Shown here: positions 1 through 8,092 of the stretch, piece by piece
How positions within the stretch are numbered: position 1 is the stretch's first letter
Layout of the letters: each line of letters begins with the position of its first letter
Assembly (NCBI GenBank): GCA_959027945.1
Contig: CAUFRO010000023.1
Location: 1-33,327 of the forward strand
DNA from: an uncultured Collinsella sp.
GTDB taxonomy: Bacteria; Actinomycetota; Coriobacteriia; Coriobacteriales; Coriobacteriaceae
DNA length: 33,327 nt
Direction: 5' to 3'
The notes under the pieces: generated by a model
Told to the model about the DNA's origin: nothing
What the model saw: the letters and a program-made list of their open reading frames with translations, nothing else
Databases searched by the model: none
Position numbers and translations under genes: made by a program

Positions 1-69
1 CGCTGGAAAACGCTTCGCGTTTCCTCAGCTCCGCACCCTTGCGGGTTCAAATCCCTCTGCACTGGGCAC
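1..69 (+). tRNA. Possible 3' end of a tRNA gene, type uncertain (partial)
   Basis: The segment carries a T-loop signature (GGTTCAAATCC at about 44-54) preceded by a stable hairpin (GGAAAACGC/GCGTTTCC, about 5-22) that could be a long variable arm of a Ser/Leu/Sec type tRNA. The T-stem has a C-T mismatch if read as GCGGG/CCCTC, the spacing between hairpin and T-arm is too long for a standard tRNA, and there is no clear CCA end. The 5' half lies outside the window, so the acceptor stem and anticodon cannot be checked. It may instead be a degenerate tRNA copy. Confidence 0.3.
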
Positions 70-99
70 AAAAACAAAAGGCCCCCATTTCTGGGAACC
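70..99 (-). terminator. Rho-independent terminator of tRNA-Val
   Basis: Read on the minus strand, GGTTCCCA and TGGGGGCC pair over 8 bp (two G-U pairs) around a GAAA tetraloop. The stem is followed by TTTTGTTTTT. It lies just 11 bases beyond the tRNA-Val 3' end, as expected for its terminator. Confidence 0.75.
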
Positions 100-110
100 T
101 ATCAAATCAA

Positions 111-186
111 TGGTGGGCGATGAGGGATTCGAACCCCCAGCCTTGTGCGTGTAAAGCACCTGCGCTAACCGTTGCGCCAATCGCCC
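111..186 (-). tRNA. tRNA-Val (anticodon TAC)
   Basis: On the minus strand the gene starts GGGCGAT and ends ATCGCCC-A-CCA, giving a perfect 7-bp acceptor stem with an encoded CCA. The D-arm, anticodon arm (GTGC/GCAC around loop TTTACAC, anticodon TAC) and T-arm (loop TTCGAAT) are all recognisable, for 76 nt in total. The anticodon reads GUA and other GUN valine codons. The top base pair of the anticodon stem looks mismatched (G-A). Confidence 0.93.
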
Positions 187-196
187 GCAGGGATTG

Positions 197-202
197 AGTA
201 TA
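197..202 (-). promoter_or_regulatory. Candidate -10 box for tRNA-Val
   Basis: Reads TATACT on the minus strand, 10 bases upstream of the tRNA-Val 5' end. No good -35 hexamer is visible, only AGTGAA at about 17 bp. The call rests on the -10 match and its distance from the tRNA. Confidence 0.45.
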
Positions 203-243
203 GCGGAAACCCCGTGCTGTTCACTGCTAATTCATAACGAAAC

Positions 244-2112
244 TTACGCGGCGACTTCGGCGTCCGTGTCCTCGTCGATAAAGAAGCGCTTGTACCAGAT
301 GAGGAACGTCAACGTGGTATAGATCTTGCGCTGGTTGAGCGCGCGACCCTCAAAGTGATCGTCAAGCAGTTTCATGAGCGCATCGGTGTCAAAGAAATCG
401 GCAGCCCACGGTGCGGTGAAGTATTCCTTTACGTAGTCGTAGTACTTTTGCTCGCGCAGCCAGAACTTGACCGGTACGGGGAAGCCCACCTTCTTGCGCG
501 TTGCCCACTCGTCGGGCAGCGTACGGTTGGCAGCGTGACGCAGAACGAGCTTGCAGCCTTCTTCGTTAACACGGTAGTTGGCGGGAATGTGCTCGGCAAA
601 CTCCATGACCTTCTTGTCCAGGAACGGGACGCGAAGCTCCAGAGAATGCGCCATGCACATCTTGTCTGCTTTGAGCAGAATGTCGCCCGGCAGCCACATG
701 TTCATATCCAGATACTGTTTCTTGGAAAGCTCGCAGCAATCGGGAACCTGCTTGTAGTACTCGGCGCACATCTCGGCGGCGTTCTTGCCGGTGTCATAAG
801 CGGGCTTGAGCACCTCGTCGACCTCGGAGGGGTCGAACACCTTTGCCTGACCCACATACCAGCGCTCGGGAACCTCGGCGCATTTCGTCAGGAAGTTGTG
901 GCCCTTAAAGTAGGGGAGATGCTGAACGAGCGAGCCCAGGGCGCGACGTACGCCGAGCGGCACGCGCTTCTTAAAGGAGCGCATCTCGGGGGTGTCCTCG
1001 TACCACTCGTAGCCGGCAAACAGCTCGTCGGCACCCTCGCCCGAAAGGACGACGGTGACCTCCTCGGAAGCCATCTGAGCCAGATAGTACAGCGGCACGC
1101 TGGACAGGTTCGATTGCGGCTCGTCCATGTGATACTGGATATCGGGCAGTGCATCGAAGAACTCGTCGGCGGTAATCATCTTGCGGACGTTCTTGATGCC
1201 CAGCTTGTCGGAAAGCTCGGCAGCGTAGTTGGTCTCGTTGAAGTTCTTGTAATCAAAGCCGACAGAATACGTGGTGTCGGGCATGAGACAGGCGGCAATG
1301 TAGCTGGAGTCCACGCCGCCAGAAAGGAACGAGCCCACCTTAACATCGGCGATTCGGTGTGCAGCGACGCTTTCGTGCACGACCTTGTCGCACTCGTCCA
1401 CGTACTCCTCGAAGGTCTTGGAGTTGTCGTCGGTGAAGTCACAGCTCCAGTAACGCTTGATGTCCATGGTGTTGGTCGTCAGGTCATACGTAAAGCAATG
1501 CGCCGGGGCAAGCTTGAACACGCCCTTAAAGAAGGTCTCCTCCGTGGCGGGGAATTGCAGCGTCAGGTAGGGGCGCAGCGCGTCGTGGTTGACAGCCTTC
1601 TCAAACTTGGGATGGTCCAGGAAGCTCTTGATCTCGGAGCCAAACAGCAGCGAGCCATCGGATGCCTGGTAGTAATAGAACGGCTTGATACCGAAGATGT
1701 CGCGAGCGCCGAAGAGCTTGTTCTTGTTCTGGTCGTGAATCACGAACGCGTACATGCCGCGCAGGCGGTTGACCAGGTCCTCGCCCCACTCCTCGTAACC
1801 GTGTACCAGGACCTCGGTATCGGCGTTGCAGTGGAAGGCGTAGCCGGCTGCCTCCAGCTCGGCGCGAAGCTCCTGGAAGTTGTAGATCTCTCCGTTGAAG
1901 ACAATCGTGACCTTGCCGTCGTCGCTCGACATGGGCTGAGCTCCAGCTTCGGAAAGATCAAGAATCGAAAGACGACGGAAGCCAAGGGCAACGTTGTCGA
2001 CGATATGCTGGCCGCCCATATCGGGACCACGGTGGATGATGCGATTCATCATAGCCGTGAGAACCAGCTCACTCTGTTCATCTGTACCGGTAAAACCGAC
2101 AAAACCGCACAT
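244..2112 (-). CDS. asnB: Asparagine synthase (glutamine-hydrolysing)
   Basis: Makes asparagine from aspartate, ATP and glutamine-derived ammonia in the cytosol. The 622-residue length fits the AsnB family. The start is fixed by biology: the class II glutaminase needs Cys as residue 2 after Met removal, and the protein begins MCGFVGF. An AAAGGA ribosome site lies 8 bases upstream. A longer open frame (to 2247) would bury that Cys. The N-terminal Ntn-hydrolase domain covers about 1-200 (RGPD, NGEIYN). The synthetase domain follows, with the PPi-loop SGGVDS near residue 258 and LSGEGADELFAGY further on. It is the last gene before tRNA-Val. The neighbouring amino-acid transporter is on the same strand but separated by a strong terminator, so the two are probably transcribed separately. 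A link through glutamine supply is only an inference. Confidence 0.96.
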   Translation of the reverse strand: MCGFVGFTGTDEQSELVLTAMMNRIIHRGPDMGGQHIVDNVALGFRRLSILDLSEAGAQPMSSDDGKVTIVFNGEIYNFQELRAELEAAGYAFHCNADTEVLVHGYEEWGEDLVNRLRGMYAFVIHDQNKNKLFGARDIFGIKPFYYYQASDGSLLFGSEIKSFLDHPKFEKAVNHDALRPYLTLQFPATEETFFKGVFKLAPAHCFTYDLTTNTMDIKRYWSCDFTDDNSKTFEEYVDECDKVVHESVAAHRIADVKVGSFLSGGVDSSYIAACLMPDTTYSVGFDYKNFNETNYAAELSDKLGIKNVRKMITADEFFDALPDIQYHMDEPQSNLSSVPLYYLAQMASEEVTVVLSGEGADELFAGYEWYEDTPEMRSFKKRVPLGVRRALGSLVQHLPYFKGHNFLTKCAEVPERWYVGQAKVFDPSEVDEVLKPAYDTGKNAAEMCAEYYKQVPDCCELSKKQYLDMNMWLPGDILLKADKMCMAHSLELRVPFLDKKVMEFAEHIPANYRVNEEGCKLVLRHAANRTLPDEWATRKKVGFPVPVKFWLREQKYYDYVKEYFTAPWAADFFDTDALMKLLDDHFEGRALNQRKIYTTLTFLIWYKRFFIDEDTDAEVAA

Positions 2113-2234
2113 GCAAGATCCTTTCTGCTGACGGCTCAGGTGTACTGCCGCAAGGATTGTGGCAGCTGATGTCAAATAATCTTTACTATCATGCCAATCT
2201 TTTGTTTCGTGATAGGGCATAAGCGCCGAGCGAA

Positions 2235-2282
2235 CCGAAAAAACCACGGCCCGATCTTCAGACGAAGCGGCGGGCCGTGGTT
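2235..2282 (-). terminator. Strong rho-independent terminator after the amino-acid transporter
   Basis: A perfect 12-bp inverted repeat (AACCACGGCCCG/CGGGCCGTGGTT, arms 2242-2253 and 2271-2282) is followed on the minus strand by a run of T. It sits between the transporter gene and asnB and should end the transporter transcript. Confidence 0.9.
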
Positions 2283-2303
2283 GCGAATGCTATGTATGAG
2301 CGG

Positions 2304-4352
2304 TTAGCGCTTACTGCGCTCGGCGAGACGGTGCTCCACCTTGGTGACGATGTGGATGAGCGGAATCGTCACGACCAGATAGTAAAGTGCGGCGCAAATG
2401 TAGGGCGTAATGTTGCCCGTGGTGGCCGTGAGGTTTTTGGAGAACAGCATGAGCTCCATGACGCCAACGCTCGAAAGCAGTGACGTGTCCTTGTACAGCA
2501 TAACGAACTCGCTGGTCATAGTCGGTATAACGCAACGAACGGCCTGCGGGATCACGATGCGCGACATAACTTGGGACCAAGTCATGCCAAGCGAGTAGGC
2601 GGCTTCCGCTTGACCATGCGGTACGCTCTCGATGCCGGCGCGGAAAATCTCGGCAAGATAGGCCGAGCAGTTGATGGCTAGGACGCCAACGCCGAGCGGC
2701 AGATTGGGCACGTTGAGACCGATCATAGGGAACCCAAAGAACGCAATGTAGATCTGCAGGAAGAGCGGGGTTCCGCGCAGGACGTTGATGTATGTTACGG
2801 CGATGCCGCGCAGCATACGACTATGACTGATTTTCATAAAGGCAAACAGCAAGCCGATGGGGATGGCGAGCGGAAAACCGATAGCGGTCACGGCAAGTGC
2901 TATGCCCCAGCCCTTAAAGAGCGAGACGATTGAGGTGACGATAATCTGCGGCTTGCAGAACATGCCCAAAAACGGGTTGGAGTTCCACGCGGCAACCCAA
3001 GGCTGGGCATCGAGCCAGGCGACGATTTCTTGCACCATGGTGCTCTCCGAGACGCTGATGGTGGGGCTCTCGGGAAGATCTCGCTTGTCGCCGTCGGCGA
3101 CATAGCTGCCGGTGACGGCATAGGCACCCGCGTTGCTCGGGTATACGACGTCGGGGACGACAACGCGAATCTGTGAGCCGGCGGCGACGGGATCGGCGAA
3201 CTTAATGACGAGCTTTGAGCCGTCCAGCGAGCACGATGCCTTGACACCCGTCTGGTTCAGCCCGTCGAGCAGCGTGACCTTAACATCGGTGCTTTCAAAT
3301 GACCCGCCCTCGGGCAACTCAAGCTCAATTTGCGAAACGTCGCCCTCGTCGCTACCCGTTGTCGCTTCCCAGGTCAGGCGGGTTGCGATGCCGCCGAGCA
3401 CGCCGTTGCCGCCGTCTTCGTTTGACTTGGCGGTCGCCGAGGTGACGGCGAGTGAAGTGCCCGTCGCGTCGTCTGAGCTCGAGGCATCCTCGTTATCGGA
3501 CCCGCTCGTGGGTGCCATGCCAAACCACTTCTCGTACAGTTTGTCATAGGCGCCGGAGCTCTTGATCTTGGTGAGGGCATCGTTGATGGCCTGTGTCACC
3601 CCGGGGTTGTCTTTAGAGACGGCAATGCCAAACTGCTCGCCCGTCGGAACCTCTTTGATGATCTCCATACCGGTAAAGGAGTTCGAAACCATCCACTGCT
3701 CAACGGGCAGGTCGCATACGACCGCCTGGCACTGACCACTCATGACGGCGGTGAAGGCTGCCGTCCAGTCGTCAAAGTTGACGGTGGTTGCCTGCGGCAG
3801 GTTCTCGATTGCCCACTCCTCGGACGTGGTGCCCGACTGCACGGCAATTTTGACGCCCGGTGCGTTGAGGCTATCGACCGTGTCGTATCCAGTGTTCTTT
3901 GCAACTGCGACGCCCTGATTGGAGTCGATATAGGGGTCGGTGAAGTCGACCTCTTCCTTGCGCTCGTCGGTAATCGTGATGTTACATGCGCCGACATCGG
4001 TCTTTACACCCTGCTTGACCATGGGGATAATGCCGTCGAACTTTTGCGCCGGCAAGTAGTTGAGCTCCAGACCGAGCTCGTCTGCGATCATACCCATGAG
4101 TTCATAGGTAAAGCCCTGGTCTTCGCCGGAATCGTTGACGTATTCAAACGGGGGCGTGGCCAAGTCACTTGCGACGGTGAGCTTGCCATTCTCGACGAGT
4201 GTGTAGGTGCTCGAGGCGTTCTGGGAGGACGAACAGCCGCTCGCGCCGATGATGGTGGCAAGGGCCACAACGACCGTCGCGAAGGCGCAGACGATGTGCC
4301 GGGTCAACTGGACGCGTGCCGAGCGGCGGCGACGTTCGAAATGTCGTTTCAT
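2304..4352 (-). CDS. Polar amino-acid ABC transporter: lipoprotein receptor fused to permease
   Basis: A 682-residue protein that binds and translocates a polar amino acid (glutamine/histidine/arginine class). The start MKRHF is chosen because AAAGGA lies 7 bases upstream. Residues 1-40 are an Arg-rich signal peptide with a lipobox-like ending (GASGC, Cys40). About 48-280 is a family-3 solute-binding domain (SDLATPPFEY, DERKEEVDFTDPY). About 285-430 is a Ser/Thr-rich linker followed by a region predicted by eye to be beta-rich (LPEGGSFESTDVKVTLLDG). About 455-680 is a HisM/GlnP-type permease with several membrane helices and the EAA loop (EAAYSLGMTWSQVMSRIVIPQA). Receptor-permease fusions of this class are known, but the extra domain between them is unusual. 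No ATPase gene lies beside it, so the nucleotide-binding subunit must be encoded elsewhere. It ends in the terminator at 2235-2282. The substrate is not determined by sequence alone. Confidence 0.9.
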   Translation of the reverse strand: MKRHFERRRRSARVQLTRHIVCAFATVVVALATIIGASGCSSSQNASSTYTLVENGKLTVASDLATPPFEYVNDSGEDQGFTYELMGMIADELGLELNYLPAQKFDGIIPMVKQGVKTDVGACNITITDERKEEVDFTDPYIDSNQGVAVAKNTGYDTVDSLNAPGVKIAVQSGTTSEEWAIENLPQATTVNFDDWTAAFTAVMSGQCQAVVCDLPVEQWMVSNSFTGMEIIKEVPTGEQFGIAVSKDNPGVTQAINDALTKIKSSGAYDKLYEKWFGMAPTSGSDNEDASSSDDATGTSLAVTSATAKSNEDGGNGVLGGIATRLTWEATTGSDEGDVSQIELELPEGGSFESTDVKVTLLDGLNQTGVKASCSLDGSKLVIKFADPVAAGSQIRVVVPDVVYPSNAGAYAVTGSYVADGDKRDLPESPTISVSESTMVQEIVAWLDAQPWVAAWNSNPFLGMFCKPQIIVTSIVSLFKGWGIALAVTAIGFPLAIPIGLLFAFMKISHSRMLRGIAVTYINVLRGTPLFLQIYIAFFGFPMIGLNVPNLPLGVGVLAINCSAYLAEIFRAGIESVPHGQAEAAYSLGMTWSQVMSRIVIPQAVRCVIPTMTSEFVMLYKDTSLLSSVGVMELMLFSKNLTATTGNITPYICAALYYLVVTIPLIHIVTKVEHRLAERSKR

Positions 4353-4414
4353 CTGGAATCCTTTGCTTGGGCATGATGGGTCGGCATTGTGAGTCAATGA
4401 GGCACATCAAGACA

Positions 4415-4430
4415 TTTGGATAAAGAATAG
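4415..4430 (-). promoter_or_regulatory. Weak candidate promoter of the amino-acid transporter
   Basis: On the minus strand an extended -10 pattern (TGCTATTCT) lies in the divergent spacer between the transporter and the Mur ligase. No convincing -35 is seen (TAAAAA at 17 bp). Boundaries are approximate. Confidence 0.3.
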
Positions 4431-4636
4431 CACCCAGATTTCCCTGTTTTTACGCGGGGTGAACACTGTTGCCATTTATTAACCCACGGCACAGTCCATG
4501 CAATTTTTTAGAAGGCTGCAGTGCGCGCAAGGTCAGGTGGCATATTAGGATGGTTGATAATACAGAATGTTTCATCGTTTCTGCCGCGGGACGTCTTTTG
4601 CCCTTTAAGGCTGAATTTAGCGAGAGAGGTCTTTGT

Positions 4637-6154
4637 ATGTCGAGTCCGACACAAGAGAAGCTAACTCTGATGCGCTATATAGAGTTGCTCGAGGAAGATG
4701 ACCTTGTTGTTTCCAGACCGAGCGCTTCGTGCGACCAGCGCATTGAGTTTGCGACTGACGACTCGCGCCAGGTGCGCCCGGGCACGTTGTTTGTCTGCAA
4801 GGGCCGCGCGTTTAAGCGCGAGTACCTGCTTTCGGCAATCGCCGATGGCGCCGTGGCCTACGTTTCCGAGGTCGATTACGATGTTGATCTTCCCGCGGTG
4901 ATTGTGAGTGATATTCGTCGCACGCTCGCCGTGGTGGCAGATGCCTTTTATGGGCACCCGTCGGGTAGGGTGAAGGTCTGCGCCTTTACAGGTACCAAGG
5001 GCAAGTCGACCTGTAGCTTTTATCTGCGCGGCATTCTCGCCAACGAGGCCAAGCTTACGGGCTGTCATCGACCCGCTCTTAATACGGGCATTGAGTTCGA
5101 CGACGGCATCGAGACGGGTCCTTCCAAGCTGACGACTCCCGAATCCTTTCTGCTGCAGTCTCGCATCGCACATGCTGCGGAGGCGGGTGCCCCGTGGCTG
5201 GTTATGGAGGCATCGAGCCAGGGCCTCAAATACGAGCGCACGGGCAAGATCGCCTTTGAAGTCGGCGCCTTTACCAATATCGGCGAGGATCACATTTCGC
5301 CGATTGAGCATCCGACGCTCGAGGATTACTTTGCCAGCAAGCTCATAATTTTCTCGCAGAGCCGTTTTGCCGTGGTCAATCTCGATATGGATAAGGTCGA
5401 TCGCGTGCTCGAGGCGGCATCTCGTTGCGAACGTACGGTGACGTTCTCCCTGACCGACGAGCGTGCCGACGTGCTTGCGCTGGCGATTCGCAATGGTGAC
5501 TGCGGCGTGGTGGCAACGGTGCGCACGCCCCGCTTTACGCGCGACATTGTGATTCCCACGCCGGTTAAGTTCAATGTGTCCAACGCGCTTGCCGCTATTG
5601 CCTGCGCCGAGGCCCTGGGCATTTCCGAAGAGGGTATCGTCCACGGCTTTGAGGGCGTCTTCGTTCCCGGCCGTATGGAGCTCTATTCGTCCGTATCGGG
5701 CAAAATCTTGGGTATCGTCGATTTTGCACATAACGGCATGAGCCTCGAGACGCTCCTGCGTGACTTGCGCGAGAACTATCCCGAGCGCGAGCTGGCGGTT
5801 GTATTTGGCGCTACGGGCGGTAAGGGTGTCGATCGACGCACCACAATGGGTATCGCCGCTGGCAAGTATGCCGACCGAATCGTGATTACCGAGGATGACC
5901 CCGGCCCCGAGGATGTCGAGGATATTTGCGCCGAGATCGCGCGCAACGTTCAGGCGCAGGGAAATGATAACTGGCAAATCGTGACTGATCGCGTTGCCGC
6001 TATCGAGACTGCCGTGCGCGAGACCGTCCGTCCTGCCGTGGTCATCGTGACCGGTAAGGGCGAGGAAGAGCGTATGCTGCGCAAGAACGGACCCGAGCCT
6101 TGTGAGCGCGACGGTTCGATTCTCAAGCGCACCCTTGCGGCGTACGACGCCTAA
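4637..6154 (+). CDS. murE: Mur ligase, MurE type (UDP-MurNAc-tripeptide synthetase)
   Basis: Adds the third, diamino acid to UDP-MurNAc-L-Ala-D-Glu in peptidoglycan precursor synthesis, using ATP, in the cytosol. The 505-residue start (MSSPTQ) is preceded by GAGAGAGG; the frame is open 56 codons further up but without a ribosome site. The N-terminal MurE-type domain (TDDSRQVRPGTLFVCKG) is followed by the P-loop GTKGKST (119-125), then the central domain with EASSQGLKYER and FTNIGEDHISPIEH, then the C-terminal domain. The substrate-recognition region reads DDPGPED (420-426) in place of the DNPR motif of meso-diaminopimelate enzymes. GTKGK and DDP-type motifs resemble lysine-adding MurE of Gram-positive cocci, so the third residue is probably L-Lys or L-Orn, not DAP (inference). 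It stands alone, away from a division/cell-wall cluster; a paralogue elsewhere is possible. Confidence 0.82.
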   Translation: MSSPTQEKLTLMRYIELLEEDDLVVSRPSASCDQRIEFATDDSRQVRPGTLFVCKGRAFKREYLLSAIADGAVAYVSEVDYDVDLPAVIVSDIRRTLAVVADAFYGHPSGRVKVCAFTGTKGKSTCSFYLRGILANEAKLTGCHRPALNTGIEFDDGIETGPSKLTTPESFLLQSRIAHAAEAGAPWLVMEASSQGLKYERTGKIAFEVGAFTNIGEDHISPIEHPTLEDYFASKLIIFSQSRFAVVNLDMDKVDRVLEAASRCERTVTFSLTDERADVLALAIRNGDCGVVATVRTPRFTRDIVIPTPVKFNVSNALAAIACAEALGISEEGIVHGFEGVFVPGRMELYSSVSGKILGIVDFAHNGMSLETLLRDLRENYPERELAVVFGATGGKGVDRRTTMGIAAGKYADRIVITEDDPGPEDVEDICAEIARNVQAQGNDNWQIVTDRVAAIETAVRETVRPAVVIVTGKGEEERMLRKNGPEPCERDGSILKRTLAAYDA

Positions 6155-6187
6155 GACCAGAAGCCCCTTCTACGTAATGGAGTGACC

Positions 6188-7099
6188 ATGTCCCACAATA
6201 CCCTGCCGACCGTCGCTGAGCTTTCGGGCGAGATGCGCGAGCGTCTTGCCAAGGTTAAGTACGTCTTTACCGACCTGGACGCCACGATGCTCGCACCCGG
6301 CTCGTGCGTGCTGCGCGACAACGACGGCAACCCCTCGACCAAGCTCGTCGAGGCTGTCGTGGCGCTCGCTCGCGCTGGTATTCAGGTGGTCCCCACCTCG
6401 GGTCGCAACCGCACCATGATCCACGAGGACGCGCGCGTGCTCGGCCTCAACTCCTACATCGGCGAGATGGGCGGCCTGGTCATGTACGACCTCAAGGCCA
6501 ACGATTGGGAGTACCTGACCGGCGATATGCCCTACGACCCCGCCTGCGGCCTCACGCCGCATCAGGTGATCGAGCAGACCGGCGTGTGCGAGAAGATTCT
6601 CGCCCGCTGGCCGCATAAGATCGAGTACCACAACGACATGTCGACTGGCTACAAGTACCGCGAGGTCACCGTCGGCATGCGCGGCGATGTGCCCGACGAC
6701 GAGGTCCAGGCCATTCTTGACGAGGCCGGCTGCGGCCTGGTCTGGGCCTGCAACGGTCACCTGACCCATCTGTCCAAGCCGACGACGCTCGAGCTCGAAC
6801 GCGTCGAGGATGGCCGCGCGTTTAACATCAATCCCGCCGGTCTCAACAAGGGCGTTGCCATCGCACGTTTCTGCGAGCACCTTGGTATCGAGCGCGAGGA
6901 GACGCTGGCGCTCGGCGATTCCGAGTCCGACTTCTACATGGCTGACCACGTGGGCACGTTCTGCCTGGTCGAGAACGGTTTGACCAGCGCCGGCGCGCCC
7001 GAGTTCCTGGATACCTGCGATAACGCCTACGTCACGCGCGGCAAGATTGTCGACGGCTGGGCGGCAACGGCAGAGCTGCTCGTCGCGGCTCGTTCGTAG
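6188..7099 (+). CDS. HAD-superfamily (type IIB, Cof-like) phosphatase
   Basis: A 303-residue cytosolic phosphohydrolase of the HAD superfamily; the substrate is unknown. Motif I is DLDAT with the nucleophile Asp29 and acid/base Asp31. Motif II is the Ser of TSGR. Motif III is a Lys of the NKGVAIARF region. Motif IV is GDSESD (243-248). The large insert between motifs II and III is the C2 cap of the Cof/YbiV/sugar-phosphatase group. ATG 6188 is preferred over an in-frame GTG at 6182, because GGAG lies 5 bases before the ATG while the GTG has no ribosome site. It sits 33 bases after the Mur ligase and probably belongs to the same transcript, with murI 53 bases downstream. Confidence 0.85.
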   Translation: MSHNTLPTVAELSGEMRERLAKVKYVFTDLDATMLAPGSCVLRDNDGNPSTKLVEAVVALARAGIQVVPTSGRNRTMIHEDARVLGLNSYIGEMGGLVMYDLKANDWEYLTGDMPYDPACGLTPHQVIEQTGVCEKILARWPHKIEYHNDMSTGYKYREVTVGMRGDVPDDEVQAILDEAGCGLVWACNGHLTHLSKPTTLELERVEDGRAFNINPAGLNKGVAIARFCEHLGIEREETLALGDSESDFYMADHVGTFCLVENGLTSAGAPEFLDTCDNAYVTRGKIVDGWAATAELLVAARS

Positions 7100-7152
7100 C
7101 GCGGCCCTATAGTTCTGAGCCATATCTTTTCGAGAGAGAATCTGGTGAGGTA

Positions 7153-8037
7153 ATGTCCGATATCGAGAATCTGGCTGGCGACACACGCCCCATTGGCGTA
7201 TTCGACTCGGGTCTAGGCGGTCTGACGGTTGCGCGCGCCATCGCAACGGCGTTGCCGCACGAGTCCGTCTACTACTTTGGCGACACCAAGCGCTGCCCCT
7301 ACGGCACCCGCACCGAGGACGAGGTGCGCTCGTTTGCACTGCAGGCGGGCCGTTGGCTGTCGAAGCACGACGTCAAGATCATGGTCATCGCCTGCAATAC
7401 GGCGACCGCTGCGGCCTTGCGTTTGGCCCAGCAGGTGCTCGACGTCCCCGTCATCGGTGTGATCGCACCGGGCGCACGCGCGGCAATCAACAGCACCCGC
7501 ACGCGCCGGGTGGGCGTGCTCGCCACCAACCTCACCATTCGCTCAGGCGCTTACACGCGTGCCATTCAGGACTTGGATGCCGGCGTCGACGTATACGGCT
7601 GCCCTGCCTCGAGCTTTGTCGAGGTCGTTGAGCACGAGCTCGCCTCGGGCGCGCATCTGCAAGAGCAGTGGCTCGAGAACGAGGACATCTTTGATACGCC
7701 TGCCGTACGCGCGCTGGTCGGCGCCACGGTTGAACCGCTGCGCGACCACGGCATCGATACCGTGGTGCTCGGCTGCACGCATTTTCCGCTGCTCGTGGGG
7801 CCTATTCGCCATGCGCTGGGTCCCGGAGTGCGCGTGGTGAGCTCCGCCGAGGAGACCACGCGTGAGTTGACCGATATTCTCACGCGCCGCGAGCAGCTGG
7901 CGGGCGACGCAGCCGAGCCGCAGCATCGTTTTGCAACGACGTCCGATAACATTGCCGAGTTTGCGGTGGCGGGCAGTTTTATCTTTGGCCAGCCGCTCAA
8001 GAGCATTGAGCATATCGATATCGACGAACTGAAATAG
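7153..8037 (+). CDS. murI: Glutamate racemase
   Basis: Interconverts L- and D-glutamate to supply D-Glu for the peptidoglycan stem peptide. The 294-residue length is slightly above the usual 260-285. It opens with the diagnostic PIGVFDSGLGGLTVAR. The two catalytic cysteines are Cys81 in ACNTAT and Cys208 in GCTHFPLL, and Asp18 lies in FDSGLGG. The short N-terminal stretch before PIGVFD is extra. GGTGAGG lies just before the ATG. It heads a murI-rph-rdgB-dtd run on one strand, an arrangement also seen in Firmicutes (racE/murI-rph-rdgB). This links cell-wall precursor supply to the upstream Mur ligase. Confidence 0.96.
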   Translation: MSDIENLAGDTRPIGVFDSGLGGLTVARAIATALPHESVYYFGDTKRCPYGTRTEDEVRSFALQAGRWLSKHDVKIMVIACNTATAAALRLAQQVLDVPVIGVIAPGARAAINSTRTRRVGVLATNLTIRSGAYTRAIQDLDAGVDVYGCPASSFVEVVEHELASGAHLQEQWLENEDIFDTPAVRALVGATVEPLRDHGIDTVVLGCTHFPLLVGPIRHALGPGVRVVSSAEETTRELTDILTRREQLAGDAAEPQHRFATTSDNIAEFAVAGSFIFGQPLKSIEHIDIDELK

Positions 8038-8092
8038 ATACAAGGTCACCGACCAAAGGCTCACGTTCACCTTTTGCCGAAAGGATTTTTCC

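Noticed and set aside
355..2169. 604-codon open frame on the plus strand opposite asnB
   Set aside because: It is the antisense shadow of a clear asnB gene. Its product has no recognisable domains and the start has no ribosome site; GC-rich codon bias leaves the opposite strand open.
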